From assembly GCF_003597125.1 (NCBI RefSeq), contig NZ_QYYA01000003.1:250603-314602 (forward strand): 64,000 bases of DNA, read 5' to 3'. How positions within the stretch are numbered: the first letter of the stretch is position 1; every line of letters begins with the position of its first letter. The notes below the pieces were generated by a model. That model was not told the origin of the DNA, made no database searches, and worked only from the letters and a program-made list of their open reading frames with translations. Shown here piece after piece: positions 56,781 to 64,000 of the stretch. This DNA is from Alcanivorax profundi. GTDB taxonomy: Bacteria > Pseudomonadota > Gammaproteobacteria > Pseudomonadales > Alcanivoracaceae. Made by a program: the position numbers and the translations under genes.

Positions 56781-58210
56781 TAGAACTTTTCTTCCGACAG
56801 TGTCTGCATCTGCTTGAGTCGCCCGTTGAGCTTGCTGTACAGGGCAAAGTCCTCCCGGGCATCGCGCAGGGCATAGCTCATTTGCTGTAGCGCCTTGCTG
56901 TCATTGCCGCGCAGGAACTGGCTTTCTGCCTTGGCGTGAAGTGCGCGCACCCGGTCGCCACTGTTGCCATAGGCATCGGCAGCCAGCTCCCAGATGGCGG
57001 GGTCCGTGCCGCGTTGTGCCAGCAACGGTTTGATGATCGGCAGTGCATTGTCCGGTTGATTGCTGCGCAGGTAGGCCCGGCTCAGCAGCACGGAGGCTGC
57101 ATAGTTGCCGGGGGCAATATCGAGCACCCAGCGGGCTTGCTGGATGGCTTCGGGGTAACGTCCTTCATCCAGCGCGATTTCCGTGAGCCCCAACCGGAAC
57201 CACAGCTCATCCGGGTGCTGGCTTGCCAGCGATTGCATCAGGTTGCGGGCCTGATCGTAGTGGTTCGCACGCAGATAACTGAGTGCCAAGCCGTATTGGG
57301 CGGCCTGCAGGGCCAGTGCGCTGCGTTCGTTGGTGTAACGTTTGAAATAATCGATGGCCTGACTGTCACTCTGGATAAAGGCGGCGCGCAGTCTTGCCTG
57401 CATCAGCAGGTAATGGGGAGAGACATTCAGCCGTGGGGAGGGGAGATTGCGTGCCCGGGCCCGGCTGTCTGCGATACGGCTTTCGGTAACCGGGTGGGTG
57501 AGCAGGAATTCCGGCGGCCGGCCCGCAAAGCGCTGGCCATCATGCATACGTTCGAAGAACCGCGGCATGGCATCCGGGTCCATGCCTGCTGCGGCGAGGG
57601 TCTGCATTCCCACGCGATCGGCTTCCCGCTCATTCTGCCGTGAATAGGCCAGCTGTGCCTGAATGGCGCCAGCCTGGGTGGCTGCCACCCCTGCCATCCC
57701 GGCTTCACCATCCCCGGCAATAGCGACGGCCAGGCTGGCCAGCATGGCGGCGAGTACGGCGGTGTTGACCTTTTTGGAATCCAGATAGCGGCGGGCAAAA
57801 TGGCGTTGGCTAACGTGGGCAATTTCGTGCGCTACTACCCCGCCGACTTCGTCTTCGCTGTCTGCATTCAGGAACAGGCCGGCGTTAAGGCCGATGACAC
57901 CACCAGGCACAGCGAAGGCGTTGATCTGGCGACTGTTTACCACCACGATGTCCAGGTCCGGCTCTTTCAGATCACTGTAGGAGGCGAGACGGTAAACCAG
58001 GCTTTCCACATATTCCTGCACCATCGGATCGTTCATGATGGAGGTTTGTCCGCGCAGGCTGCGCAGCCAGGCTCGGCCCAGACGGTACTCCTGATCTGCA
58101 GACATCAATGCCGATGTGGGATCACCCAGAACCGGCAGGTCATCATTGGCACTGACCGGACCCGTCAGCAGGCAACAGAACATCAAGAGTGTGCGCGATA
58201 ACAACTTCAA
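56780..58210 (-). CDS. bepA: M48 metalloprotease, BepA-like, with TPR repeats
   Basis: 476 residues with a signal peptide (cleavage near VSA-NDD) and the zinc-protease motif HEIAH at 128-132 (VVAHEIAHVSQRH), plus the downstream zinc ligand region NEREADRVGM. The C-terminal half is a TPR array (NYAASVLLSRAYLR, LWFRLGLTEIALDEGRYPEA). BepA is a periplasmic chaperone-protease that monitors BAM-assembled LptD. Domain order and length match. Its stop lies within the end of the dispersed element, which may have changed the last residues. Confidence 0.92.
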   Translation of the reverse strand: MKLLSRTLLMFCCLLTGPVSANDDLPVLGDPTSALMSADQEYRLGRAWLRSLRGQTSIMNDPMVQEYVESLVYRLASYSDLKEPDLDIVVVNSRQINAFAVPGGVIGLNAGLFLNADSEDEVGGVVAHEIAHVSQRHFARRYLDSKKVNTAVLAAMLASLAVAIAGDGEAGMAGVAATQAGAIQAQLAYSRQNEREADRVGMQTLAAAGMDPDAMPRFFERMHDGQRFAGRPPEFLLTHPVTESRIADSRARARNLPSPRLNVSPHYLLMQARLRAAFIQSDSQAIDYFKRYTNERSALALQAAQYGLALSYLRANHYDQARNLMQSLASQHPDELWFRLGLTEIALDEGRYPEAIQQARWVLDIAPGNYAASVLLSRAYLRSNQPDNALPIIKPLLAQRGTDPAIWELAADAYGNSGDRVRALHAKAESQFLRGNDSKALQQMSYALRDAREDFALYSKLNGRLKQMQTLSEEKF

Positions 58211-58270
58211 TCAATGGCTCCATGTCGGGCAGGCCGGGTTGTGACTATAATGCCGTCAGGTTGGTAATCA

Positions 58271-58528
58271 ATGAATAGCATGACGGACACAGTGACTGAT
58301 CTCCAGTTGGATACTTCCGGGCTGCAATGCCCCATGCCGCTTCTCAAAACCCGACAGGCCTTGCGACATATGCAGCCTGGCCAGGTGATGGAAGTGATTG
58401 CCACCGATGCCTCATCGGCGATCGATATTCCTGCCTATCTGAGACAATCCTGCCACGAGCTGGTTCGCAGTGAGGAGAAATCGGGCCGTTTTATTCTTGT
58501 GATTCGTCGCGGTGAACAGGAGAGCTGA
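58271..58528 (+). CDS. tusA: TusA-family sulfur carrier protein
   Basis: 85 residues with the sulfurtransferase cysteine in CPMPLLKTRQAL (TusA/SirA). TusA receives sulfur from IscS and passes it on for tRNA thiolation. MNSMTDTV or MTDTV are both possible starts. It shares one base with the next gene start, so translation is coupled. It diverges from bepA. Confidence 0.9.
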   Translation: MNSMTDTVTDLQLDTSGLQCPMPLLKTRQALRHMQPGQVMEVIATDASSAIDIPAYLRQSCHELVRSEEKSGRFILVIRRGEQES

Positions 58529-59613
58529 TGCTGCGCATTTTACGCAACTGGGCGGACCAGTATTTTTCAGACGAAGAGGCGGTGTACCTCTTGGTCGTGC
58601 TGCTGACAGCCGGTCTGCTGATCGCTTTCTTGGGGGGCATGCTGGCGCCCGTGCTGGCAGCCATTGTCATCGCTTACCTGATGCAGGGGCTTGTCTCAGG
58701 GCTGGAGCGGCGGGGGATGAGGCGTTTTTTGGCGGTGAATCTGGTGTTTGCCCTGTTTCTTGGGTTGCTGATCATGACGCTGGTGCTGCTGTTGCCCATG
58801 GTCTGGCGTCAGACCGCCTTGCTGGTTCAGGAGCAGTTACCCCATGTGCTCAAGAACGGCGAGGCCTGGTTGCGGGAATTGCCGGTGCATTACCCGGAAG
58901 TGATCTCTCTTGAGCAAGTGAACTCAGTGATTGCCGTCATTCAGCGGCAGGTGGCGGAAGCCGGGCAGGGAGTGTTGACCCTGTCGCTGGCCTCGATCCC
59001 CAATATTGTGGAAGTGATGGTGTTTCTGGTGCTGCTCCCCCTTCTGGTGTTCTTTTTTCTCAAGGACAAAGACGCCATTGTGGGCTGGTTAATGCAGTTT
59101 TTGCCTCGTCGTCGCCGAGTGCTGAGCCACGTGTGGCAGGAAATGGATGGCCAAATCGCCAACTATGTCAGGGGCAAGGCGGTGGAAATCCTCCTGGTTG
59201 GCAGCGTTACCTTCGTCGCCTTTATTTTGCTTGATATGCATTACGCCGTGTTATTGGGTGTGCTGGTCGGGTTGTCGGTGGTGGTGCCTTACATCGGCGC
59301 GACGGTAGTCACCTTGCCGGTAGCTGCCGTGGCCTATGTCCAGTTTGGCTGGAGTGGTGAGTTTGCGCTGGTGATGGTGGTCTACGGCATTATCCAGTTT
59401 ATTGATGGCAATATCCTTGTCCCGCTGCTGTTCTCTGAGGCGGTGAATCTCCATCCGGTGGCTATTATTACTGCGATTCTGCTGTTTGGTGGTCTGTGGG
59501 GGCTCTGGGGCGTATTTTTTGCGATTCCCTTGGCGACCCTGTTCAAGGCGGTGTTGAATGCCTGGCCCCGGGAGGGAAGTTATCCGGTGGCTGAACAGGC
59601 GAGTGGCGAGTAA
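58528..59613 (+). CDS. AI-2E/PerM-family membrane protein
   Basis: 361 residues with about eight membrane helices, typical of the PerM/YhhT (AI-2E transporter) family: LLTAGLLIAFLGGMLAPVLA at the N-terminus, the central DKDAIVGWLMQFLPRRRRV and the C-terminal FIDGNILVPLLFSEAVNLHP. The ATG overlaps the tusA stop. Members transport varied metabolites and in some cases sodium; the substrate here is unknown. Confidence 0.9.
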   Translation: MLRILRNWADQYFSDEEAVYLLVVLLTAGLLIAFLGGMLAPVLAAIVIAYLMQGLVSGLERRGMRRFLAVNLVFALFLGLLIMTLVLLLPMVWRQTALLVQEQLPHVLKNGEAWLRELPVHYPEVISLEQVNSVIAVIQRQVAEAGQGVLTLSLASIPNIVEVMVFLVLLPLLVFFFLKDKDAIVGWLMQFLPRRRRVLSHVWQEMDGQIANYVRGKAVEILLVGSVTFVAFILLDMHYAVLLGVLVGLSVVVPYIGATVVTLPVAAVAYVQFGWSGEFALVMVVYGIIQFIDGNILVPLLFSEAVNLHPVAIITAILLFGGLWGLWGVFFAIPLATLFKAVLNAWPREGSYPVAEQASGE

Positions 59614-59624
59614 ACACAGCAAGG

Positions 59625-59641
59625 GGCGCCGTTGCGGCGCC
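59625..59641 (+). terminator. Hairpin after the PerM-type gene
   Basis: GGCGCC-GTTGC-GGCGCC is a perfect stem 11 nt after the stop, without a T tract; it also lies next to the second copy of the dispersed element. Confidence 0.4.
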
Positions 59642-59667
59642 TCCAGATGCCGCCAGCAAGCGCTCAA

Positions 59668-59808
59668 AACCCCGTTGCGTGCCCAGATTTTCAGGCGTAT
59701 CCCCCTGAGTGGGCCAACAGATAAAGAGGGGGCGCTTTTCAGGGGGGGCTGCCCATCCATCGGCTTTTCACCTTCGAGGGCAGCGAAACAACGCGTGCGG
59801 GCCAGCCG
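59668..59808 (-). repeat. Dispersed element, partial copy 2
   Basis: On the minus strand this stretch aligns with 56625-56772, including GAAGGTGAAAAGCCGATGG, GGCTGGCCC and GGGCACGCAACG. The outer terminal inverted repeats are absent. A frame through the region, read in the same sense relative to the element in both copies, preserves CPSIGxSPS and QRVxAS at the protein level. Confidence 0.7.
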
Positions 59809-59809
59809 G

Positions 59810-60286
59810 TTAGATCCCCAGCTCGTCCAGTTCTGCCAGCAGATCTTCGTGGTGGCTTTTGGTCTTGAACTTGTCCATGACCTTTAGCAATTTGCCATCC
59901 TTGCCGATGATGAACGTGGTGCGGATCAGCCCCATGAATTCCTTGCCCATGAATTTTTTCATGCCCCAGCAGCCGTACTTTTCTGCCACGGTGTGATCTT
60001 CATCGGATAACAGGCTGAAGTTCAGGTCATGCTTTTCGATGAACTTGGGCAGCCGTTTGACCGGGTCCGGACTGATGCCGAACACCTTTACCCCGCGCTT
60101 CTCCAGTTCCGCACGGGTGTCGCGAATCCCGCAAGCCTGGGTGGTGCAGCCAGGGGTCATTGCCTTGGGATAAAAGAAGATCACTACCGGGTGCTGGTTC
60201 TTGAAGGACTTCAGTTCCACCAGGTTGTCGTCCTGATCGGGGAGTTTGAAATTGGGGGCCAGGTTGCCAATTTTGGGATGTGCCAT
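59810..60286 (-). CDS. bcp: Thiol peroxidase Bcp (peroxiredoxin Q)
   Basis: 158 residues reducing hydroperoxides with thioredoxin. The peroxidatic cysteine C47 is in TPGCTTQAC and C52 is the resolving cysteine, matching E. coli Bcp spacing. The order bcp, gcvR, dapA, bamC, purC is the E. coli order. No signal peptide, so cytoplasmic. Its 3' end touches the second dispersed-element copy. Confidence 0.94.
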   Translation of the reverse strand: MAHPKIGNLAPNFKLPDQDDNLVELKSFKNQHPVVIFFYPKAMTPGCTTQACGIRDTRAELEKRGVKVFGISPDPVKRLPKFIEKHDLNFSLLSDEDHTVAEKYGCWGMKKFMGKEFMGLIRTTFIIGKDGKLLKVMDKFKTKSHHEDLLAELDELGI

Positions 60287-60340
60287 ATCGGGGTTAGATC
60301 TCTCGTGTTATCGGGCGTGTAAGCGTTATCCAGAAGCGCC

Positions 60341-60868
60341 TCAGCGCTTCGGGCTCATGGTGGCGTCCAGATTGCGGGCCTCGCAGAAATCCAGGAAGGC
60401 GTCGCGCAGCTGGGCCACGGATTGTTCTGCGTTCATGCTCAACACCAGGTGAAGGCTGAACATGGGCGTGCCGGTGTGGGGCGCGGCATAGGTGCCGGTG
60501 TGCAGGTCGTCGATGTTGATGTTCCGGGAGGAGAAGAAATTGGCGATTTCATGGACGATACCGGGATTGTCCATGGCGACCACTTCAACCTCGTAGGGGA
60601 GGCTGCTGGGACGGGTGTCGCGCTGGCGGGTGCGCTTGAGGGTGATCAGCAGATCCAGTTCCCCGGTCAGCGTCTGCTGGTCGGCTTCCAGCTGATCCAG
60701 GGTGTCATTGCTGCCGCTGATCAGCATCAGCACGGCAAATTCGCCCCCCAGCACGGTCATCCGTGAATCAAGGATGTTTCCTTTACGCTCCAGTACTGCC
60801 CGGGACAGGGCTTCCACAATGCCGGGGCGGTCTGTACCCAGGGCGGAGATCACAATCAGCTGTTCCAT
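60341..60868 (-). CDS. gcvR: GcvR-type glycine cleavage repressor (two ACT domains)
   Basis: 175 residues from [20 protein letters not shown], 7 nt after AAGGA; 20 extra upstream residues are unlikely. Two ACT domains occupy residues ~5-75 and ~90-170 ([19 protein letters not shown]). In E. coli, GcvR binds glycine and blocks GcvA. The gene lies between bcp and dapA and diverges from dapA, both conserved features. Confidence 0.9.
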   Translation of the reverse strand: MEQLIVISALGTDRPGIVEALSRAVLERKGNILDSRMTVLGGEFAVLMLISGSNDTLDQLEADQQTLTGELDLLITLKRTRQRDTRPSSLPYEVEVVAMDNPGIVHEIANFFSSRNINIDDLHTGTYAAPHTGTPMFSLHLVLSMNAEQSVAQLRDAFLDFCEARNLDATMSPKR

Positions 60869-61155
60869 GGCGTAGTCCTTGTCCTCACTATAAGGTGCTG
60901 CCCTGACGGTAAGGGGCAGTACAATCAATCCTTCGGTGGCCTGGAGGCAATTTCCAGGGTCCGAACAGTTATGGTCAGGAAAGTGTAGACGGCCGCTTCG
61001 GGAGAGTCGATGCTGGCGAAAAGGCGGGTTTGACCGGCCACATCTGGCGTCCGGCCCTGTCGGCGTTTACCATAGCGCCCTTCACCCTTTGGCCGGGGCC
61101 GATGCGGCGGTTTTCCGGCTTTGCGCACCTGTGTTGCGCCCAACAGGAGAGAGGC

Positions 61156-62040
61156 ATGATTCGCGGTAGCATTGTAGCGCTGGTTACCCCCATGCGCGCG
61201 GATGGTTCAGTGGACTGGGAACGCCTGCGTTCGCTGGTGGACTGGCATGTGGAGCAAGGCACCCATGCGATTGTCGCGGTGGGCACCACCGGGGAGTCTG
61301 CCACCCTGGGTTTCGAGGAGCATGACAGTGTGGTTCGCGAAGTGGTGGCGGTGGCCAAGGGTCGCATTCCTGTGATCGCAGGGACCGGGGCCAACAACAC
61401 CGAAGAAGCCATCCGCCTGACCCGTGATGCCAAGCGCGATGGCGCGGATGCCTGCCTGCTGGTGACACCCTATTACAACAAGCCTCCCCAGGAAGGTCTG
61501 TACCAGCATTATCTGGCGGTGGCCCGGGCGGTGGATATTCCGCAGATTCTCTACAATGTGCCTGGTCGTACCGCGTGCGACATGCTACCGGAAACCGTAG
61601 AGCGCCTGAGCAAGGTGCCGAATATCATTGGCATCAAGGAAGCCACCGGCAATCTGGAGCGGGCCCGTGAAATCCGGGAACGCTGTGGCGAAGATTTCAT
61701 GCTCTATTCCGGTGACGACGCCACCGCCATGGATTTCATCCTGGCGGGAGGTCACGGCGACATTTCCGTTACTGCCAACGTGGCTCCTGCCAAGATGGCT
61801 GCCATGTGTGATGCCGCCCTGGCGGGGGACGCTGACAAGGCCCGTGCCCTGAATGCGGAACTTGAACCCCTGCATCGTGATCTGTTTATCGAAGCCAATC
61901 CGATTCCGGTGAAATGGGCACTTTATGAAATGGGCCTCATTGATGCAGGTATCCGGCTGCCACTGGTCACGCTGTCTGAGGCGGCCCAGCCGCGGCTGCG
62001 TGAGACCATGCGTCAGTGCGGGCTGCTGGAGGGTAAATGA
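61156..62040 (+). CDS. dapA: 4-hydroxy-tetrahydrodipicolinate synthase
   Basis: 294 residues from [19 protein letters not shown] after a GAGAGAGG site. A TIM barrel condenses pyruvate with aspartate semialdehyde, the entry to diaminopimelate and lysine synthesis. The Schiff-base lysine is K161 (GIKEATGN), the same number as in E. coli; the GTTGE and YYNKPPQEG motifs are present. It overlaps bamC by four nt (ATGA). No lysine riboswitch structure was recognised upstream. Confidence 0.97.
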   Translation: MIRGSIVALVTPMRADGSVDWERLRSLVDWHVEQGTHAIVAVGTTGESATLGFEEHDSVVREVVAVAKGRIPVIAGTGANNTEEAIRLTRDAKRDGADACLLVTPYYNKPPQEGLYQHYLAVARAVDIPQILYNVPGRTACDMLPETVERLSKVPNIIGIKEATGNLERAREIRERCGEDFMLYSGDDATAMDFILAGGHGDISVTANVAPAKMAAMCDAALAGDADKARALNAELEPLHRDLFIEANPIPVKWALYEMGLIDAGIRLPLVTLSEAAQPRLRETMRQCGLLEGK

Positions 62041-62690
62041 AGCACGCAGTACCGATTGCACTACCTGTAAGTGGCAAGGGCGCAAGCCTGGCGCTGACAC
62101 TGCTGGCCCTGTCGGGGATGGTGGGATGTAGCTGGTTGCCAGATACCAGTCTGGCTTACCGGGATGCGGCAGTGACCGATCCTGTTGAGGTGCCGGAGGG
62201 CGACGTTTTTATCGGTGAGCAAGCGCTGTATCACGTGCCCCGTCAGGACGATCGTTTGGTTGGCGCCCAGAAAGATGAAGACAAATTTGTACCTCCCAAG
62301 CCGCCCCAACTGGTGGTCTTGGGCAATGAAGCCGACAAGGACGACGCGACTCCTATCCCCAAGGGGGAGTCGATCCGTGCCGTTCTGGCGCGCGATGGTA
62401 ACGGTTACCCCATTATCATGATGACCACTCGCTATGCCTGGGCATGGGAATACGTGAGTGATGCGTTGAAAGAAACCGATTTCAAAGTCAGCGATCGTGA
62501 CCGTGATGTAGGCATTTTCTTTCTACGCGTACCTGACCGGTATGAACTGGGTGCACGGGAAGCGCAGTTGAAGCTCAGCCATACAACCAACGGTATCCAG
62601 GTTGCAGTGCTTAACGAAAAGGGCACGGCACTGGTGGACAAAACCCCCGGCTCTGCCATTCTCGAGCGTATTTACGAAGAGCTGGAATAA
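62037..62690 (+). CDS. bamC: Outer-membrane assembly lipoprotein BamC, short form
   Basis: 217 residues, overlapping dapA by four nt. Lipidated at C31 (VGC). The conserved BamC N-terminal lasso segment is visible ([16 protein letters not shown]), followed by one helix-grip domain ([24 protein letters not shown]). E. coli BamC is ~344 residues with two such domains, so the C-terminal one is missing here; the gene is otherwise intact and ends cleanly. The place between dapA and purC is standard, supporting a real short form. Confidence 0.88.
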   Translation: MKHAVPIALPVSGKGASLALTLLALSGMVGCSWLPDTSLAYRDAAVTDPVEVPEGDVFIGEQALYHVPRQDDRLVGAQKDEDKFVPPKPPQLVVLGNEADKDDATPIPKGESIRAVLARDGNGYPIIMMTTRYAWAWEYVSDALKETDFKVSDRDRDVGIFFLRVPDRYELGAREAQLKLSHTTNGIQVAVLNEKGTALVDKTPGSAILERIYEELE

Positions 62691-62747
62691 CGTGGACGAA
62701 GCCCTTGCCCCAACCCGGCGGCTGCAATCCTGCCAGGGTAGACGCTG

Positions 62748-63521
62748 ATGCGGTTTGCCTCTTTGGGAAGCGGGAGCAAGGGAAACGCCACCCTCATTGA
62801 GGCCGGGGATACCCTGGTATTGGTGGATTGCGGTTTCACCTTGAAAGAAACCCGGGCGCGACTATCTGCTCGCGGGCTCGGGCTCGAGCAGCTAAGCGCG
62901 ATTTTGGTGACCCATGAACACGGGGACCACATCCGCGGAGTGGGCCCAGTGGCGCGGCAGGCGGGATGCGAGGTATACAGCTCGTTTGGAACTGCCTGCG
63001 CGGTAGAAGACAAGCCCGCCAGCCTGCGCAATACCCGGTGGCAGGAAGTACGTCCAGGCAGGGTGTTTCATATTGGTGAGCTGGAAGTGCTGCCAGTTCT
63101 GGTGCCTCATGATGCCCGTGAACCTTGCCAGTACCGTTTTGGTTGGCAGCAGCGCACGTTGGGAGTGCTAACTGATCTGGGTTCCATCACGCCTCATGTT
63201 GTGGAGGCATACAGTGAGTGCGATGCCCTGTTGCTGGAATGCAACCATGACTATGGCATGTTGGCGAACGGCCCGTATCCTGCCTCGTTGAAACGGCGCG
63301 TGGGTGGTATGTTAGGGCATCTGAGCAATGCACAGGCGGCGGCGTTACTGCGGCAGGCCAACACGGACCGTTTGCAGCATCTGGTTCTCTCTCATCTGAG
63401 CGAACAGAACAACACGGCTACTCTGGCGCTGGCCGAGATTCAGGCAGCGCTCGACACCGGCCACGAACGTATTGGCGTAGCCAGTCAGAACCAGGGGTTC
63501 GACTGGCTGCAGGTAATTTGA
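62748..63521 (+). CDS. MBL-fold metallohydrolase
   Basis: 257 residues starting [20 protein letters not shown]. Metallo-beta-lactamase motifs: the [10 protein letters not shown] HxHxDH block and later [14 protein letters not shown] and LSHLSEQN. It resembles the YycJ-like hydrolase that sits between bamC and purC in Pseudomonas. The substrate is unknown. It starts 57 nt after bamC. Confidence 0.87.
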   Translation: MRFASLGSGSKGNATLIEAGDTLVLVDCGFTLKETRARLSARGLGLEQLSAILVTHEHGDHIRGVGPVARQAGCEVYSSFGTACAVEDKPASLRNTRWQEVRPGRVFHIGELEVLPVLVPHDAREPCQYRFGWQQRTLGVLTDLGSITPHVVEAYSECDALLLECNHDYGMLANGPYPASLKRRVGGMLGHLSNAQAAALLRQANTDRLQHLVLSHLSEQNNTATLALAEIQAALDTGHERIGVASQNQGFDWLQVI

Positions 63522-63547
63522 TTTTGACCCGAGTGAAAGGTCTCTCC

Positions 63548-64000
63548 ATGGAAAAACGCGACGAGTTGTATGCCGGCAAAGCCAAATCTGTTTTCACAAC
63601 AGATGATGGAGACCGGCTGGTAATGGTGTTTCGTGATGACACCTCGGCTTTTGACGGCAAGAAGAAAGAAGCGTTGGCACGCAAGGGCGCGGTGAACAAC
63701 CAGTTCAATGCTGCCATCATGGAGAAGCTAAAAGCGGCTGGTATTCCCTGTCATTTTGAAAAGCTGCTCTCGCCGACCGAGGCACTGGTCAAGAAACTGG
63801 ACATGATTCCGGTTGAGTGTGTAGTGCGAAATGTATCGGCAGGTTCTATCTGTCGCCGTTTGGGAGTGGAAGAGGGCAAAGAGCTCAACCCGCCCACCTT
63901 CGAATTCTTCCTCAAGAATGACGACCTGGGGGATCCCATGGTCAATGATTACCACATCCGCAGCTTTGGCTGGGCCACCGATGAGCAGGTTGCCCAGATG
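63548..64000 (+). CDS. purC: SAICAR synthase (partial, cut by window end)
   Basis: The ATG at 63548 follows AAAGG and opens [20 protein letters not shown]; 151 codons are visible before the edge, of the usual ~237. The family adds aspartate to CAIR in purine synthesis. Clear motifs: [41 protein letters not shown] and [19 protein letters not shown]. The position after bamC and the MBL gene matches related genomes. Confidence 0.95.
   Translation, partial: MEKRDELYAGKAKSVFTTDDGDRLVMVFRDDTSAFDGKKKEALARKGAVNNQFNAAIMEKLKAAGIPCHFEKLLSPTEALVKKLDMIPVECVVRNVSAGSICRRLGVEEGKELNPPTFEFFLKNDDLGDPMVNDYHIRSFGWATDEQVAQM

Noticed and set aside
56422-56874. Possible 150-residue protein across the dispersed element
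   Set aside because: It overlaps the end of the M48 gene and consists of repeat sequence; the conserved motif shared with copy 2 is reported as an observation instead.
60929-61155. Lysine riboswitch upstream of dapA
   Set aside because: The gap lacks the characteristic conserved five-helix sequence; only ordinary GC-rich DNA is seen.

Overview
The window looks like chromosome of a marine, hydrocarbon-degrading gammaproteobacterium of the Alcanivorax/Alloalcanivorax type. The evidence is G+C-rich coding sequence, the order rodZ-ispG-hisS-yfgM-bamB-der at the left end, the order bcp-gcvR-dapA-bamC-(MBL)-purC at the right end, and a middle third rich in acyl-CoA dehydrogenases, an acyl-CoA ligase, an OmpW/AlkL-type porin and MpaB/Lcp-type oxygenases. 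The genus is inferred from gene content and order; no database search was run.

Layout. 1-6.3 kb: isoprenoid and histidyl-tRNA genes and outer-membrane assembly (rodZ end, ispG, hisS, yfgM, bamB, der). 6.3-11.2 kb: an overlapping three-gene cassette of TonB-dependent receptor, periplasmic substrate-binding protein and hybrid histidine kinase, which looks like an envelope-spanning sensing unit. 11.2-22.3 kb: housekeeping genes (xseA, guaB, guaA, infC-rpmI-rplT, pheS-pheT-ihfA-MerR regulator, tRNA-Pro). 22.3-37.3 kb: YlqF GTPase, then a catabolic/envelope region with two acyl-CoA dehydrogenases, a TetR regulator, OmpW, a 1134-residue Ig-like lipoprotein, two DUF2236 oxygenase-like genes, a flavinylated FMN-binding protein and an AMP-forming acyl-CoA ligase. 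37.3-38.2 kb: a voltage-gated cation channel with an unusual filter. 38.3-47.4 kb: recC-recB-recD. 47.5-56 kb: LysE exporter with divergent MocR regulator, a DUF3332 lipoprotein, a KamA-type radical SAM enzyme, cardiolipin synthase, a START protein, a small membrane protein missed by a 60-residue cutoff, and an MFS transporter. 56-64 kb: tRNA-Arg with a broken second copy, a dispersed inverted-repeat element, an M48 protease, tusA, a PerM-type protein, then bcp, gcvR, dapA, bamC, an MBL hydrolase and the start of purC.

The most unusual content is at 31.8-35.1 kb. Two DUF2236 (MpaB/Lcp-type) proteins lie in tandem. The second is a lipoprotein whose N-terminal ~190 residues look like LolB, the outer-membrane lipoprotein receptor, and it overlaps by one base an exported protein carrying the FMN-attachment motif. 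This predicts an outer-membrane-anchored oxygenase with a LolB-type lipid-binding domain and a periplasmic flavoprotein partner. The neighbouring OmpW protein, large lipoprotein, acyl-CoA dehydrogenases and acyl-CoA ligase suggest a pathway for hydrophobic substrates. A perfect 22-bp palindrome in the divergent promoter region is a good candidate operator.

The intergenic DNA also carries repeats: four hairpins built from short degenerate repeats (guaB/guaA, rplT/pheS, pheS/pheT, recD/recB), two diverged copies of one dispersed element (56.5 and 59.7 kb), and a disrupted tRNA-Arg duplicate.
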